Assembly: GCA_023078555.1 (NCBI GenBank)
Contig: CM041198.1
Coordinates: forward strand, 8,169,836-8,233,835
DNA length: 64,000 nt
Origin: Ulva prolifera
Taxonomy: Eukaryota > Chlorophyta > Ulvophyceae > Ulvales > Ulvaceae
Direction: 5' to 3'
The first letter of the stretch is position 1; every line of letters begins with the position of its first letter. The notes beneath the pieces were generated by a model, which was not told the origin of the DNA, made no database searches, and saw only the letters and a list, made by a program, of their open reading frames with translations. Below, piece after piece: positions 46,123 to 56,669 of the stretch. The position numbers were made by a program, and so were the translations under genes.

Positions 46123-46288
46123 CAGCATGCTGTTCCTGTGGATCACTGCATGTAACCGCAATTGCAGTTTCAGTTTCAGTGCCTCTGCATCACTACGATG
46201 TAATTACTTATAAGAACAATTTGCACATATTGGTATGGGTCATTGTATGATGCGGTGCTGATTATGATGTGATGCTCCAGAGAGGCAT

Positions 46289-46305
46289 GTGCCATGCAAT
46301 GGCCT
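46289..46305 (-). repeat. R2 repeat fragment, inverted
   Basis: GTGCCATGCAATGGCCT, the complement of the R2 start; forms an inverted pair with 46007-46030, about 300 bp apart. Confidence 0.4.
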
Positions 46306-47448
46306 GATTCCAATCAAAGTTTTCATCATATTAGTGTGACACTAGGTGAATCCAGATTTGATGTACTTGACAACAGTGCTGCAGGCCTCCAGGGTGCCCT
46401 CCAGGGTGCCCCCTGGATGGCAGGGCACCTCTCATCCCTGCCCTGTCCATGTGCACGTGCAGCACAAACCATTTATGATAATACCAGTAAACTCAGTTGG
46501 AGCAGACATTGACCACAGTCTCACCAGGCTGTGAAGCAGGGTCAGGCTTGCAGGGGGTCCCAATGGGAGTCTGAGGGCCAGATGCTCCAGTTCCCGGGGT
46601 GAGAGCCGAATGGCCCCCCTCTCTGAACATATGTGGAATTTTGTCCTGTCCATGCATGGCGGGCGTGGCCAACCTGCCCACATGCTCTGCCTCTCACTCT
46701 GGCCTCATGCACCCCCATGCAATGCGGCTAAGGTGGCAACAGCATGAGGTGGTGATTGCATGGAATGTGGTACTCCTGGGGCAATCCAGTGATATGCCGT
46801 GCAAGTGTCCAGGGGTCCAGGCGCTCATATCCCTGGGTTGCCACAACTCCTCCTCTTCCACACATGTCCGGCATGCTTCATGCACGGCCTCGCCCGGATG
46901 CCCTCCTAGCTAGAAGGGTGGCTATAGCTCCTCGTCCCCACAACCCCCAGCAGGTGACTACAGCTGGCCGCTGCCCTCCGCACAGGGTGCACTTGCACCC
47001 TGTGCGCCACACCCACCATGGCCTGCCACCTGCCACCTGCACACAGATCTGAAGGGTACAAGGGCATAGCCCATTGCCTGGTTCGATCCCAGGGCAATGT
47101 CTCTCTCCCCAGGTACAGGGCCCGGGAGAGAAGGTGTCACAACCTCTTTCGCACAGGCAACGCCGAGCCGGACTGGCAGGTAGCCCCTGCTCAGCACGGC
47201 ACACCCCGGCACCATGAGCCTGAGTGCGGCCTGAGCCGCCCAAGCGACCCAGCTCCCATATGGGAGCATGCATGCTCTCAACTGCAGACGTCTGACGTCT
47301 ATAGTACTGTGTGGTGAGAGGGGTCAGCCTAGGGCCTGCGGCAGAGAGGAACGTACCGCCAGGGAAACAGCATTTCCAGTCAACGTGGTGCACCGAAGAG
47401 AGAACCGAAGCATAAGCAGACCACGGTCATGGCGGGACCACATATGGC

Positions 47449-47554
47449 CGACCACATACGAGCGGGAGTGCGAGCGGGAGTGCCCCGACACGGCGACGTC
47501 CAAGCCGTACTTCAGCAGCAGGTCCTCGACGTGGTGGCGTATGTGCTTTGCAAC
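47449..47554 (-). pseudogene. possible purple acid phosphatase exon or relic
   Basis: After a CACGCAG acceptor, the minus strand reads VAKHIRHHVEDLLLKYGLDV and AVSGHSRSHSRSYVV. In purple acid phosphatases the equivalent stretch is a helix followed by L-[LY]-x-K-Y-G-V-D-V-x-x-x-G-H-x-H-x-Y-E-R. Here the metal-site GHxH is not preserved, and a 12-bp unit (CACTCCCGCTCG) is duplicated right at that point. No other exon of the family was found nearby, so a decayed fragment is more likely than a gene. Assignment rests on about 25 residues. Confidence 0.33.
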
Positions 47555-48034
47555 CTGCGTGCAGCCACCTGGTTTCCCCACGCTGTGTGCTGGCGGCGTG
47601 TGGGTAGGCCCTCCGTGAGAGCGCTGGCGCTGAGCGGCACAGCGCCGGTGATTGAGCGACGATATGCGTGTGCCCCCATCCGCAAGCTCAGTCCATGAGC
47701 AGACGATGCCGCAACGTGTGACTGATGACGCAGCTCGTGCTTCCGTACAAGACTGCCGCGGCAAACTCCCCGCGTTCAAACACTGGCTGCATCCGCGCCG
47801 AAGATGCACTTGAAGCGCCGTCTTGTTGCGACGCGTGATGTTCAGGAGGGGCGCACCTTTTGCGGTTGGCGTGGTGGGGGTTGATGACGTAGAGGGGCGG
47901 GCCGGTGGATGGCGAGGATGAGCCACGGTGTCTGGCAGGCAGCGGTCGACAGTCGGGAGGTGCGCCTCGGCATATGTGGTCCCGTTAATTCGGAGTTGTC
48001 AATGTCCAATAGGATACGGCTCAGTAAATTTAGA

Positions 48035-48054
48035 TTTACTTTACTTTACTTTAC
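48035..48054. repeat. (TTTAC)4 microsatellite
   Basis: Four perfect copies of TTTAC. Confidence 0.9.
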
Positions 48055-49027
48055 ATGCGCTGGTGTGTGCAACTTGAAGGGCCTCTGAAATACCAGTTTA
48101 AAGAGCCATTCCGCGGACAGCATCGAGGCGGTGCATATGTACTACCTGAGGTCGTAACCGGACTGATTGATGCTGATTACATGACACTTGTAACGTGTAC
48201 GGCATGTTTCGGTCTTGCTCAAGGGCCTCTGCATGCAGGTATCTGTGCAAGCAGACAAGATCGACTCCAGATCGCAAGTCCTTGCACAAGCACGCCTCGC
48301 GCAGCGGCTGTCCTTGCCCGGTGTGGTAGCCCAGTGATACGGCCGCTACACCACTGCATCCATGCCCGTCTCGGCGTCACTGCATTGCCACACAGTGGCT
48401 ACCAGGAGCAATGGTACAGACAGCCAACATGGGGTGAGTTAACGAGGCAAGGCACACCACGTCCCCCACGAAAGCGTGCAATGCATGCAAGAGGCACGCA
48501 GGATGCACCTCGGTTTCCTCCTGCCGACGGCAGCCAAGGGGTGCACCCTGAAGACTGCAGGCCGCGGCAGAACTGGCGGATATCCGATCGGTGAGCGTGG
48601 CGAGGGAGGAGTGGGGTGAGCTGATAAACAGGAGCGCTAGTTCCTTTGCTCGCCTGCTGTCGTCCGTAGTGCGGGTGGAAGAGTGGCTACAGGAGTGTTG
48701 TACACATGCATGCTGGAGTCGCCAGTGTTCCGCGGGGGTGCTCATAGAGGTGTGCCCGGCGCCGTGGCGGGCGCTGTGTTGTGCAGGAGATATGCCGCCT
48801 TTGCGAGCAGGGAACCCAGCGAGAAGGAAGAGGTGGCATCAGGGCGCAGAGTGTGTTGCTGTGGAAGGGCGTGGAAGGCTGGCGGTGAGGCTTCGGCCCG
48901 GAAGAGGTGGCTGCGGCCTGCTATCGACGGTGACTGCACATAGCTGGTGATGGGGTTAATGGGCGTGAATTCGGGGGGAGGCGGCGGTGGCGGCGGCCGT
49001 GGTGCATCGATGGTGGCGGAATTGTTA

Positions 49028-49028
<1 letters not shown>

Positions 49029-49069
<41 letters not shown>
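49029..49069. repeat. 41-nt G run, intergenic
   Basis: Uninterrupted G on the plus strand; no gene was placed across it. Confidence 0.9.
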
Positions 49070-49070
<1 letters not shown>

Positions 49071-49872
49071 GAGCTGGGTGGTATGTATGCATGATGTGTA
49101 GGCAGTGCGTCATGCCGTGGTTGCCGTGGGAGGGCTGCGTGGGTGGCAGGCAGTGGAGGCGGCTGTGACGGCGGGAGTGCCGGTCGAGGGAGTGGGAAAT
49201 GGGTGCGGCGGGGGGAGGTGGTGGCCGCGGGCGCTGTAGTGGTCACGCGCAGAGCAGATCAGCCGCTGCTGCTGCCAGAGCTCTCCAGAGGCCATGGCCG
49301 TGCAAGTTGCGCAGCGCTGGGAGGGAGAGCGGAGAAGGCGTGTGTGTGGTCATGTGCCCTGGGAGCTGCGCTGTGCTCGTTTGCCTCAGGTTCGTTTGTG
49401 CTGCAGCATGTTTGTCCTGGCGTAGCTGATGAGAGTAGCCTGGAAGTCGTGCAGTACACCAGTGGAGTTGTGCACATGGGGGAGATATGCATGCCGAGGA
49501 CCTCCACCGGAACAACACAGTGGAGCAGCGCGGGCGACACAGCCATTCGCCTACAGGATCCAGTGTCGGTATTAGGATGTGCTGCGGTGCACATATACGT
49601 GCGTGCTGTTTAGACTGTCTCAAGACGTTGCTGCAGACGCTGCGCGCACCTCGCCCTTCTCCGCCATGGACAGCCACGTCTGCAGTGCTCAACGGTGCAT
49701 GGCAGGAATACGGATGATTCGTTAGACACCTAATCTCGGGCTCGAGAGGGAACAGTTGGCAGACATTCGGCCGGATCGTACGCGCGGACAGAAGGCTGGG
49801 AGCGCAACAGCTGCTTACGCACCGCTGCGTCTGAAAGCGCCTAGCACTCGTGCCACATCGCGGATTGACACC

Positions 49873-52761
49873 ATGCTTTCTATTTTGTTTATCACATATG
49901 AATACAGCAGAAGTACTTTCAGCGGCAACGGCGTGCATGCTATCTCGCAAGTCCGCGGGCTGAAAGCCCTGGGGCACTCTGTCACCGTCGTTGCTGCCTG
50001 TCCCAGCCAGTCCGCGGCATCTGCACAGAGTGATGAAGGCACCATGTGGGTACGCTACCTTTGTTCCGCACAAGCGTGCCTTTACAGGCTCAGTCGATCG
50101 CAGCGCAGGGCTCGTTTGCATCGTGTTGTGCAATGGACTCACGATGACGCAGCTGCCTTCTGGATCACAGCCTGGTGCGTGACAAATATGCTATTTGACT
50201 CACTATATGGGCTAGCCGTGCAGGTAGAAGTGCCCCTGGAGCGCTGGGGGGTGCTGAATGGCGACTGCGCATGGGAAGCATTCTCCACAGGTGCCACATC
50301 GACGATTCGTCAGATGGTCACCGAGGGACCGGCAGGCGCAGCTGCATCAGCGAGGAACTTCCAAGTCGTCCTGTGTGTGGATTGGCACGCGGCTCTCGTC
50401 TGGCGTGAGTTGTCTCAGGCTGGGTCACCACTGCAGGCCACTCCATGGGCCTTTCTCAACTACCGCATGTTCTCTCGTGACGACACGGCAGCAGCAGTGC
50501 GCCATCTGATCTCCTTGCTCCTGTTTCGCTCACCGTTCAACTCGCTGAGGGTCCCGTTTCGCTCGTTCCCTTTGGTCACAGGGGCCTGCATCGTCACCAG
50601 GCTCTGTCGCTCCGGAACACGGGCCTCCACCTGGCCCGCTTGGGTCAAAGTGAATGCGTCGTCATTCCAACAACCCGCCTCCAGCGTGTTTCCCTGCCGC
50701 TCATGAGATACTCCCCGAATGCGCATTGTAATACATCATGTTGCACGGGTAGCACGGGCGCCACATGCACACAGGAGCAGCTGGCAGAGCACGCCCACGT
50801 GCTCCATTCCCTCGAGACACCATTCCAACAACAAAACCCTACATCCGCGCAAAACTCCAGGCAAAACGTGGCATGGCGTGCTTGAACTTCAAGCCTGCCT
50901 TCGGAAGCACCTGGCCCCGGAGGGATGCACGCACACGATGGCCCAGTCTAACTACCGCGATGGCCCAGCATCTCTCTGCACCGCAGCACGCAGCACGCAG
51001 CATGTTTGTCCTTGTGGCACCACACACCACCGGATGTCCGCCGTACTCACGTCGGTGGGTGTGCGGGCAGGTGGTGCGCGAGGCGGAGCCGTGGGCGGTG
51101 CGTGCCGCAGGGCTCACGGTGGCCCTCAGCCGCGCCGACCAGGCCTACGCGGCCGCCCTGCACGGCGCCGGCGCCGCGCGGCCGTGCCTGTGCGTCCCCC
51201 CCGGCATCCGCGCCGACGTCGCTGCACTGCCGTTGCCCCTGGACCTCGCCTCCGCGCCGCCGGTGCGCCCCCCCTGACTACCCTCCACGCCCACTCCCCA
51301 CTCCCCACTCCCCACTCCCCATGGATGGCCCCGCCGAGGTGATGCTCACAAATATGTACGGTGCATAGACCCGTGCCGCGGCGGCGCGTGTGCCTCAGAG
51401 GCGCACCTGCACCCCGCGTCCGCCGCAGAGCACACGCATGTGGTCCCAAATCCATGCACCCCGCCATGGCATATCTGCGGCTGGGCGGGAGCAGCTCCAG
51501 GCGATCGCTCGGGACCGCATGCCGTGAGGTTCAGAGTGCGCCGAATGGTGCAGGGGCACACCGGCGCCGCGGCGGCGGGCGTCGCGGCACGGCCGCTCCT
51601 CATCTGCTGCGTGCGCCTGTCCCCTGAGAAGCAGCCGGAGCACTTCGTGCGCGCCGCCGCCGCCCTCTCCCGGCGCGGCAGCCTGCGCCGCCTTTGCCTG
51701 CAGCCACTGCTGCTCGCCGCGACGGCCGGGCCGTACGCCGACGCCGTCGTCGCGGAGTTTGAGCGCACCGTGGCCGAGGGCCGCGTCGAGCGTGGCTTCA
51801 AGGGCCCTGCGGACCTCGCGGCCCTGTTTGCGCAGGCGCGGCTGAACGTGCACCCCTGTGAGTACGATGCGTATGGCATGACGGTGATCGAGGCCGCCTC
51901 GCAGGGCACGCCCTCCGCCATGCAGCAGGTCTGTCCTGCCTGTTGACAGCCACCCCACTCCCGCGCACGCCCCCTCCCCCCTTTTGCCCCTACTGTACCT
52001 GGTACGTTCGCCATACAGAGCTGGAGGTCGAGACTCAAAGCCCGGCTGAGTCATTGGTGTATGTATTTGACAGTGTTTGAGATGCCGAGGAGTCCGCACT
52101 CGCTCAAACGTCTGCACCGGCATCACATGGGAGGTGGCCTCGGGTGGCATAGGAGGTGCTGCATGTGCCAGCGAGACAGGACCCATCTGGAAACAAAATT
52201 TGGGATGGTCTGATTGGAGCTGTCTCAAAAGATTGGCCAGGGGGCTCTGCTACGATGTGCCGGAGCAACGGATCAGGTGCTCTCAATACATGGCACGTAC
52301 ACTCGCGAAGCTGGGCTACTTCCAGTGGAAGCATGTGTTGTGGCCGCTATAGCACTGGATGGTCGCAACAGGTCATGTGTGAGCCTTGCAACACCATGGT
52401 GCTGTGGCAATCTGCGTTGAGGCGTGCTGTGCGGTAGGCCCCTCCACGGACTAATGAGAGGCTGTGGGTGCAGGGTGGGGGCGTCGGTGCCGCGGTCGTG
52501 CTGTCGCCTGAACGCCAGGAGAGCTTCGCGGTGGACCTCGCATCAGGCGCAGAGGCCACCGCGGACGAGCTGGAGCGCATTCTGGAGGACACGGCGGCGC
52601 TACAGCACATCGCGGAGCGGGCTTCCGTGGCGGCCCGTGGCTATGACGATGTCGCCAACGCCCGGCTACTGATGGCCGACGTGCAGGAGCACCTACAGGC
52701 TGACACCACGACGGCCACAGCTGTGGGAACTCCCACAGGCGCCATCACGGTTGCTGCATGA
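49873..52761 (+). CDS. GT4-family glycosyltransferase
   Basis: Retaining, GT-B-fold sugar transferase. Exons 49873-50049, 50224-50496, 51071-51262, 51554-51928 and 52474-52761 join in phase 0 to 434 residues. The N-domain starts MLSILFITYEYSRSTFSGNG and AISQVRGLKALGHSVTVVAA, with the glycine-rich acceptor loop. Later come FQVVLCVDWHAALVWREL, WAFLNYRMFSRDD, and AAGLTVALSRADQAYAAAL. The C-domain has LLICCVRLSPEKQPEHFV and EYDAYGMTVIEAASQGTPSA, the E-x7-E-type nucleotide-sugar signature of GT4, then GGGVGAAVVLSPERQESFAV. An in-frame ATG at 49756 would add 39 residues; the later ATG starts right at the first beta strand, so I prefer it for a cytosolic protein. Donor and acceptor sugars cannot be told. 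It is convergent with the GT71-like gene. Confidence 0.85.
51290..51320. repeat. heptamer tandem repeat (CCCCACT)n in GT4 intron 3
   Basis: About four copies of CCCCACT, shortly after the donor of the intron 51263-51553. Confidence 0.85.
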
Positions 52762-53463
52762 GGTGGAGTGTGCCACGGGTCGACCGGGTCAGCTGGTGGC
52801 ACCACAGACACTGCACTACATCAGGGGATGTGGCAGTTATCAGATAGAGTATCCCTCAGCAGAGGTCATGCTGGCGCCTTTTTTCTTTTCATCATGCAGC
52901 TGTAGCTGCAGTCCGCGCTCGCAGTAGAGCATCCGTCCATGTAAACGTGTCATCGCATTGCCACTCCGATGTTCGGTGTATGGCCCATGGCATGCTCAGC
53001 GCAGAGTCGCAGTGGCATGCGCCGTGCCTGTGTGCATGACCATGCTCATTCCTTGCACGGTACCTACACTACCCAGACATCAACTCTACTGAGCTCTACA
53101 AACATATTTGTGCGACGTCCACGTCTCCTAACCTCAACCCGCGGGAGGACCACACAAGCACATGCGCTGCCGTGAACGCGGTTAAACTATTATTGGCCAA
53201 AGAAGCACTGGAAGGGCGGGCTTGCCGTCATCACATTGAAACCATGTGCATGGCTCGCATGCGTCCCCGCGCTGGTCGGCGGGCACCTATGCAACACCAT
53301 GAATACTTGCTGAAAGTGCAGCCTGGGGGAGGCGGTGCTCCGGGCCACGCCCGCCACCGCCGCCGCTGCATGGATTATTTCTGCCTGCGCCATGTTATCA
53401 CTCGTGGTAGCGCAGGGCTGGCCACAGGGCGCCCCTGCTGTGCCGTGGGGGGGGGGGGGGGGG
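52762..53463. other. convergent intergenic region
   Basis: 3' ends of the GT4 gene (+) and the GT71-like gene (-). No gene. It contains a G run directly next to the GT71-like stop. Confidence 0.6.
53447..53463. repeat. 17-nt G run (C run in the sense of the GT71-like gene)
   Basis: Abuts the stop codon of the GT71-like gene (TGA at 53466-53464), so in the transcript a poly(C) starts at the first 3' UTR base. Confidence 0.85.
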
Positions 53464-56400
53464 TCAGGAGTTCACCTCCCCGAGGGTGGAGGCGCGGGAG
53501 GTGCGCGTACGGAAGGTAAAGTACAGCCGCGGCCGCCCGAACCAGAGGCGTGCCCACTTGTGCTTCAGCTGTTGCGACGCCGTCGGGGGCGCCCGCTCCA
53601 GGAAATCCCCCTCCAGGCCCTTGTCTCTGCACATGACGCCGAACTCACACACAACTCTCACAGGGACAGGCACGCTGGGCTGATGCATGCATGGCCATAC
53701 ATCCACGTCCATGGTGACACCGACACCTCCGAAAACCGCGTGAGGTTGCAATCTGGCAGCGGGGCATGCAGGCCCCAGCTGACCATAGGGCGTGCCCGGC
53801 GGAACGGGCGACGGCAAGGGCAGGGTCCTCATCAGCTTCCAGCGCTTAGTCCACCATCCCACGAAGGTCAAGATGATGAAGTTTTGGATTGGGAGGGGGC
53901 GCACAAGTAGACGGTGATGAGGTCGAGGCCAAGGGGCTTGAACTGCATGCGGCGGCTGGTCAGCGACGGCGAGTTGCGCAGCTGCGGCGGCAGGCTCGCC
54001 TCGTGCTCCAGCGCCGCCTGCCGCATGTCCACGTCGCAGCGCAGCTTCAGCAGCTCCTCGTGCACCCACCGCTCGAGGTCAATCCTGCACACAGCGCAGC
54101 CTTCCCCCCGGCCGCCCGCACGCGCCGACCGGCACGCCACACCGGCCGCGAAGCATCACTTTTTGCAGACTGAGGCACATCTCCGCCCCGGCCTTATGCC
54201 ATAGGAATGCCATGCAGCGTGCAAGCGGAACATGTAAGCTCGCCACCAGCGCTTCGCGAGGCCTGTGGACTGCAAGGGCGTGCTCCACCCTCTGCCACAG
54301 CACTCGCTCCGGCGGTGCCCACGTTAGACATGGGCGAGACCGTGCATGGTGGACAGCTAGAGCAGGCATGAAGATCCTAACATCCAACAGAAATCGCCCC
54401 AGAGGTGCCTTCAGCTACCAGGCACCAGGCGCAGCACAAGCCACACGCAAGGGCGAGCAGGGCCGCACCCCCAGAGGCTGTGGGAGAGCTCCGGGAAGGG
54501 CTGCACGGTCGCGTTTGGCCCCGGGCTGATGACCGTCCAACGGCGCAGGCCCTCGTCCCACTCCGTCTGCACCCCCAGGAACCACTTGGGCGGCATGTTG
54601 GCGTGCACAAACGCGATGTCGCCGTCGCGCGTGAACTGCACCATGCTGTTGGTGAGCAGCCGCTGCTCGCACATACCGAGTTTGCAGCGGCGTCGCGTGA
54701 AGGCGAGTGAGCCTGTGGGGTGCGGCATTGCACTGAACGGCTGCTTCAGCGCCAGCAGCGCCATCGCAAACGTCTCCTTGTCGCCCATGCCCATGTAGTT
54801 GGTGAACAGCGGCGCGTAGATCCAGTGGTGGACGTTGAAATGCAGCGCCAACACCAGCGCCTCCCACGTCCTGCACCGCAAACCCCCCGCGTCACCGCCA
54901 GCGCTGAGTTGTCAAGCTGAGGGGACCCCGAGCATGCGCCGCGTGCATCGAGGCGGAGCATGCGGGACAAACCGGGTCTTATCGAAGAGCATCTGGCCGC
55001 TCTCAAAGGAGCGGGTGGGCATTTCATCGGGCAGAACGCCGAGGATGAGTGGCGCGTCTGGCGCCCACGAGGCCGCCCAAAAATCGGGCCACAGCAGCGC
55101 GCCAGTCTCGGCAAAGCCGGGGTCGTCGAACAGCGGCGTCGGGTCGATTACAGGCACCTGGTCGGCATCGATCATGAGTACCTCCTTGAACGAAGACAGC
55201 AGCACCACGATCGCCTTCATGAAGAACGCCCCCTGCACCACAGCACCGCACTGTCAGCGCGCTCCTCCCAACGCGTGGCCCCATCATGACTCAGTCCTGC
55301 AGCTGCACTGCCCATTGTGGGCTGGTCAGCTGCGGTCAGTTGGACGGCATTCGCCACGCTGCCTCGCACCAGGCCAGGGCATACTCTTTCACAATGCGCA
55401 AGCCTGCGGCCGTGCGCTGGAGCAGGAAGGTACACGCTGCATGCACGCGTTTGGCCTGAGCAGCCTGAGCAGCATGCATGGCTGGTGCACGTGCGAGAGA
55501 GTTGTGGCGCACGTGTGAAAGCGTTGTGGGGACAGGGAACTTGTGGACGGTGGCGCCGAGGCGGTGCAGCTTCATCGCGACCCCGAGTGTCGGCGTCTCG
55601 TTCGCCGGGAACCAGAACTCGACGGGCAGCGTGCAGCCGGTGCGGCGCAGGGCCTTGAGAGCGATGATGCTCGGCACGAGGTAAGGCACGTTGCCAGACA
55701 GGATGGCGATGCCACGACCCTCAAAGGCGCCCACAGGCATAGTTCCCCACTCAGCGACAAACGCCCGCCACTGCTTGCGAAGCAGGGCTCGATGCTCCGG
55801 GAGTACACGGTAGCCGAGCGCAACAAAGTCGGCAGAGCTCTCTGTGCGCGGCCCTGGCGGCAGCACCGTCGGGACCTTTGGCTCGATCTCGGCCATGACA
55901 TCATGCCACCAGGCCATCGCGATCTGTGCCCTCCATGCGGTCTGAGTCCGGTGCGGCTGCCCTGCTGGAAAGAACGGTGGTGCACCTGCACTTCATCCTA
56001 CGGATGTGAGACGGCACAGTGACTCAATACACCAGATAGCTGCGACTTCACAGTGAGCAGCAGGTGATGCCAAGTTGCCTCACTGCCTTGGTCCGAGCAT
56101 TGCAGTCAAGAGACGACTTCGCACCTTCCAGGCACTGACTGTTGTCTGGTATATGGATTGAGGCAAGCCTGGACGCCCTGTCACACAAGCTACCACAAGC
56201 ACAGCCATAGCCACGACACCTTTGAGTCATTGTGGTGATGGCGATGTTGTTGCTGCAGACGCAGTATCCTTGCATGCCCTTCCTTGGCTTCGTGTCGCAA
56301 CCATGCACACCTGTAGGAATCCTGTGAGCACACACGCGTTGAAGATGTGCATCATGTCTTAAGACACTGATACGCGGGAGATAGGATGACACACCCTTGC

Positions 56401-56669
56401 AAGGAGCCGTTGTGTGTGCCAATGAACTCGATGCATTTCTCGTTGAGAGGATCAGAAGCAGGAGACGGGGGCGCGGCGTAAACAACCAAATATATCAAAA
56501 CAATCACAAGCCCAAATATCAGAAACTTTGTCTTCGGTGCTGCCAACGGATTGTTTGGAGAGAACGGCGAGTGCTTTTGGCATCGAGGAAGAATTGGAGG
56601 TGTGGATGTGACGAGCACTCGCCCGAACGTGCTCCTCAGCCATTGGCGCCAAGATGATCTTCGAATCAT
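53464..56669 (-). CDS. type II membrane alpha-mannosyltransferase-like protein (GT71/MNN1 family)
   Basis: Family members add mannose to glycans in the Golgi. Proposed exons 56669-56395, 56310-56220, 55941-55513, 55232-54973, 54870-54469, 54084-53905 and 53656-53464 fit in phase (609 residues). Exon 1 has a basic N-terminus and one hydrophobic span (KTKFLIFGLVIVLIYLVVYA) followed by a lumenal stem, a type II signal anchor. The catalytic part reads GRGIAILSGNVPYLVPSIIA, LPVEFWFPANE, FFMKAIVVLLSSFKEVLMID with DADQVPVIDPTPLF (DxD-type site), then GALLWPDFWAASW and a lumenal end HKWARLWFGRPRLYFTF. The DxD segment with WPDFW is the hallmark of this family. The small second exon (56310-56220) and the junction after exon 3 are the least certain; exon 1 could in principle belong elsewhere, but a membrane anchor is expected. 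Confidence 0.78.

Larger units (their letters stand above)
37053..49755. other. 12.7-kb gene-poor, repeat-rich interval
   Basis: No complete gene recognised. It contains the MITE-like arms, LINE stub, R2 copies, simple repeats and the phosphatase-like exon listed separately. The longest frames (for example 42514-43341 on the minus strand, 275 codons, and 48055-48594 on the plus strand) lack domain features and have irregular composition. The stretch 42600-43150 contains internally similar segments around GTACCGCTCG(G/A)TTTTGAT. Confidence 0.5.

Noticed and set aside
47072-47099. tRNA-like T-arm, CCTGGTTCGATCCCAGG
   Set aside because: The flanks extend the same hairpin (CATTGC/GCAATG) instead of leading to D and anticodon arms; no cloverleaf can be drawn.
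55380-55435. extra exon (RTAAGLRIVKEYALAW) in the GT71-like gene
   Set aside because: Its possible donors give phase 2, while the next exon starts in phase 0; direct joining of 55513 to 55232 keeps the frame.
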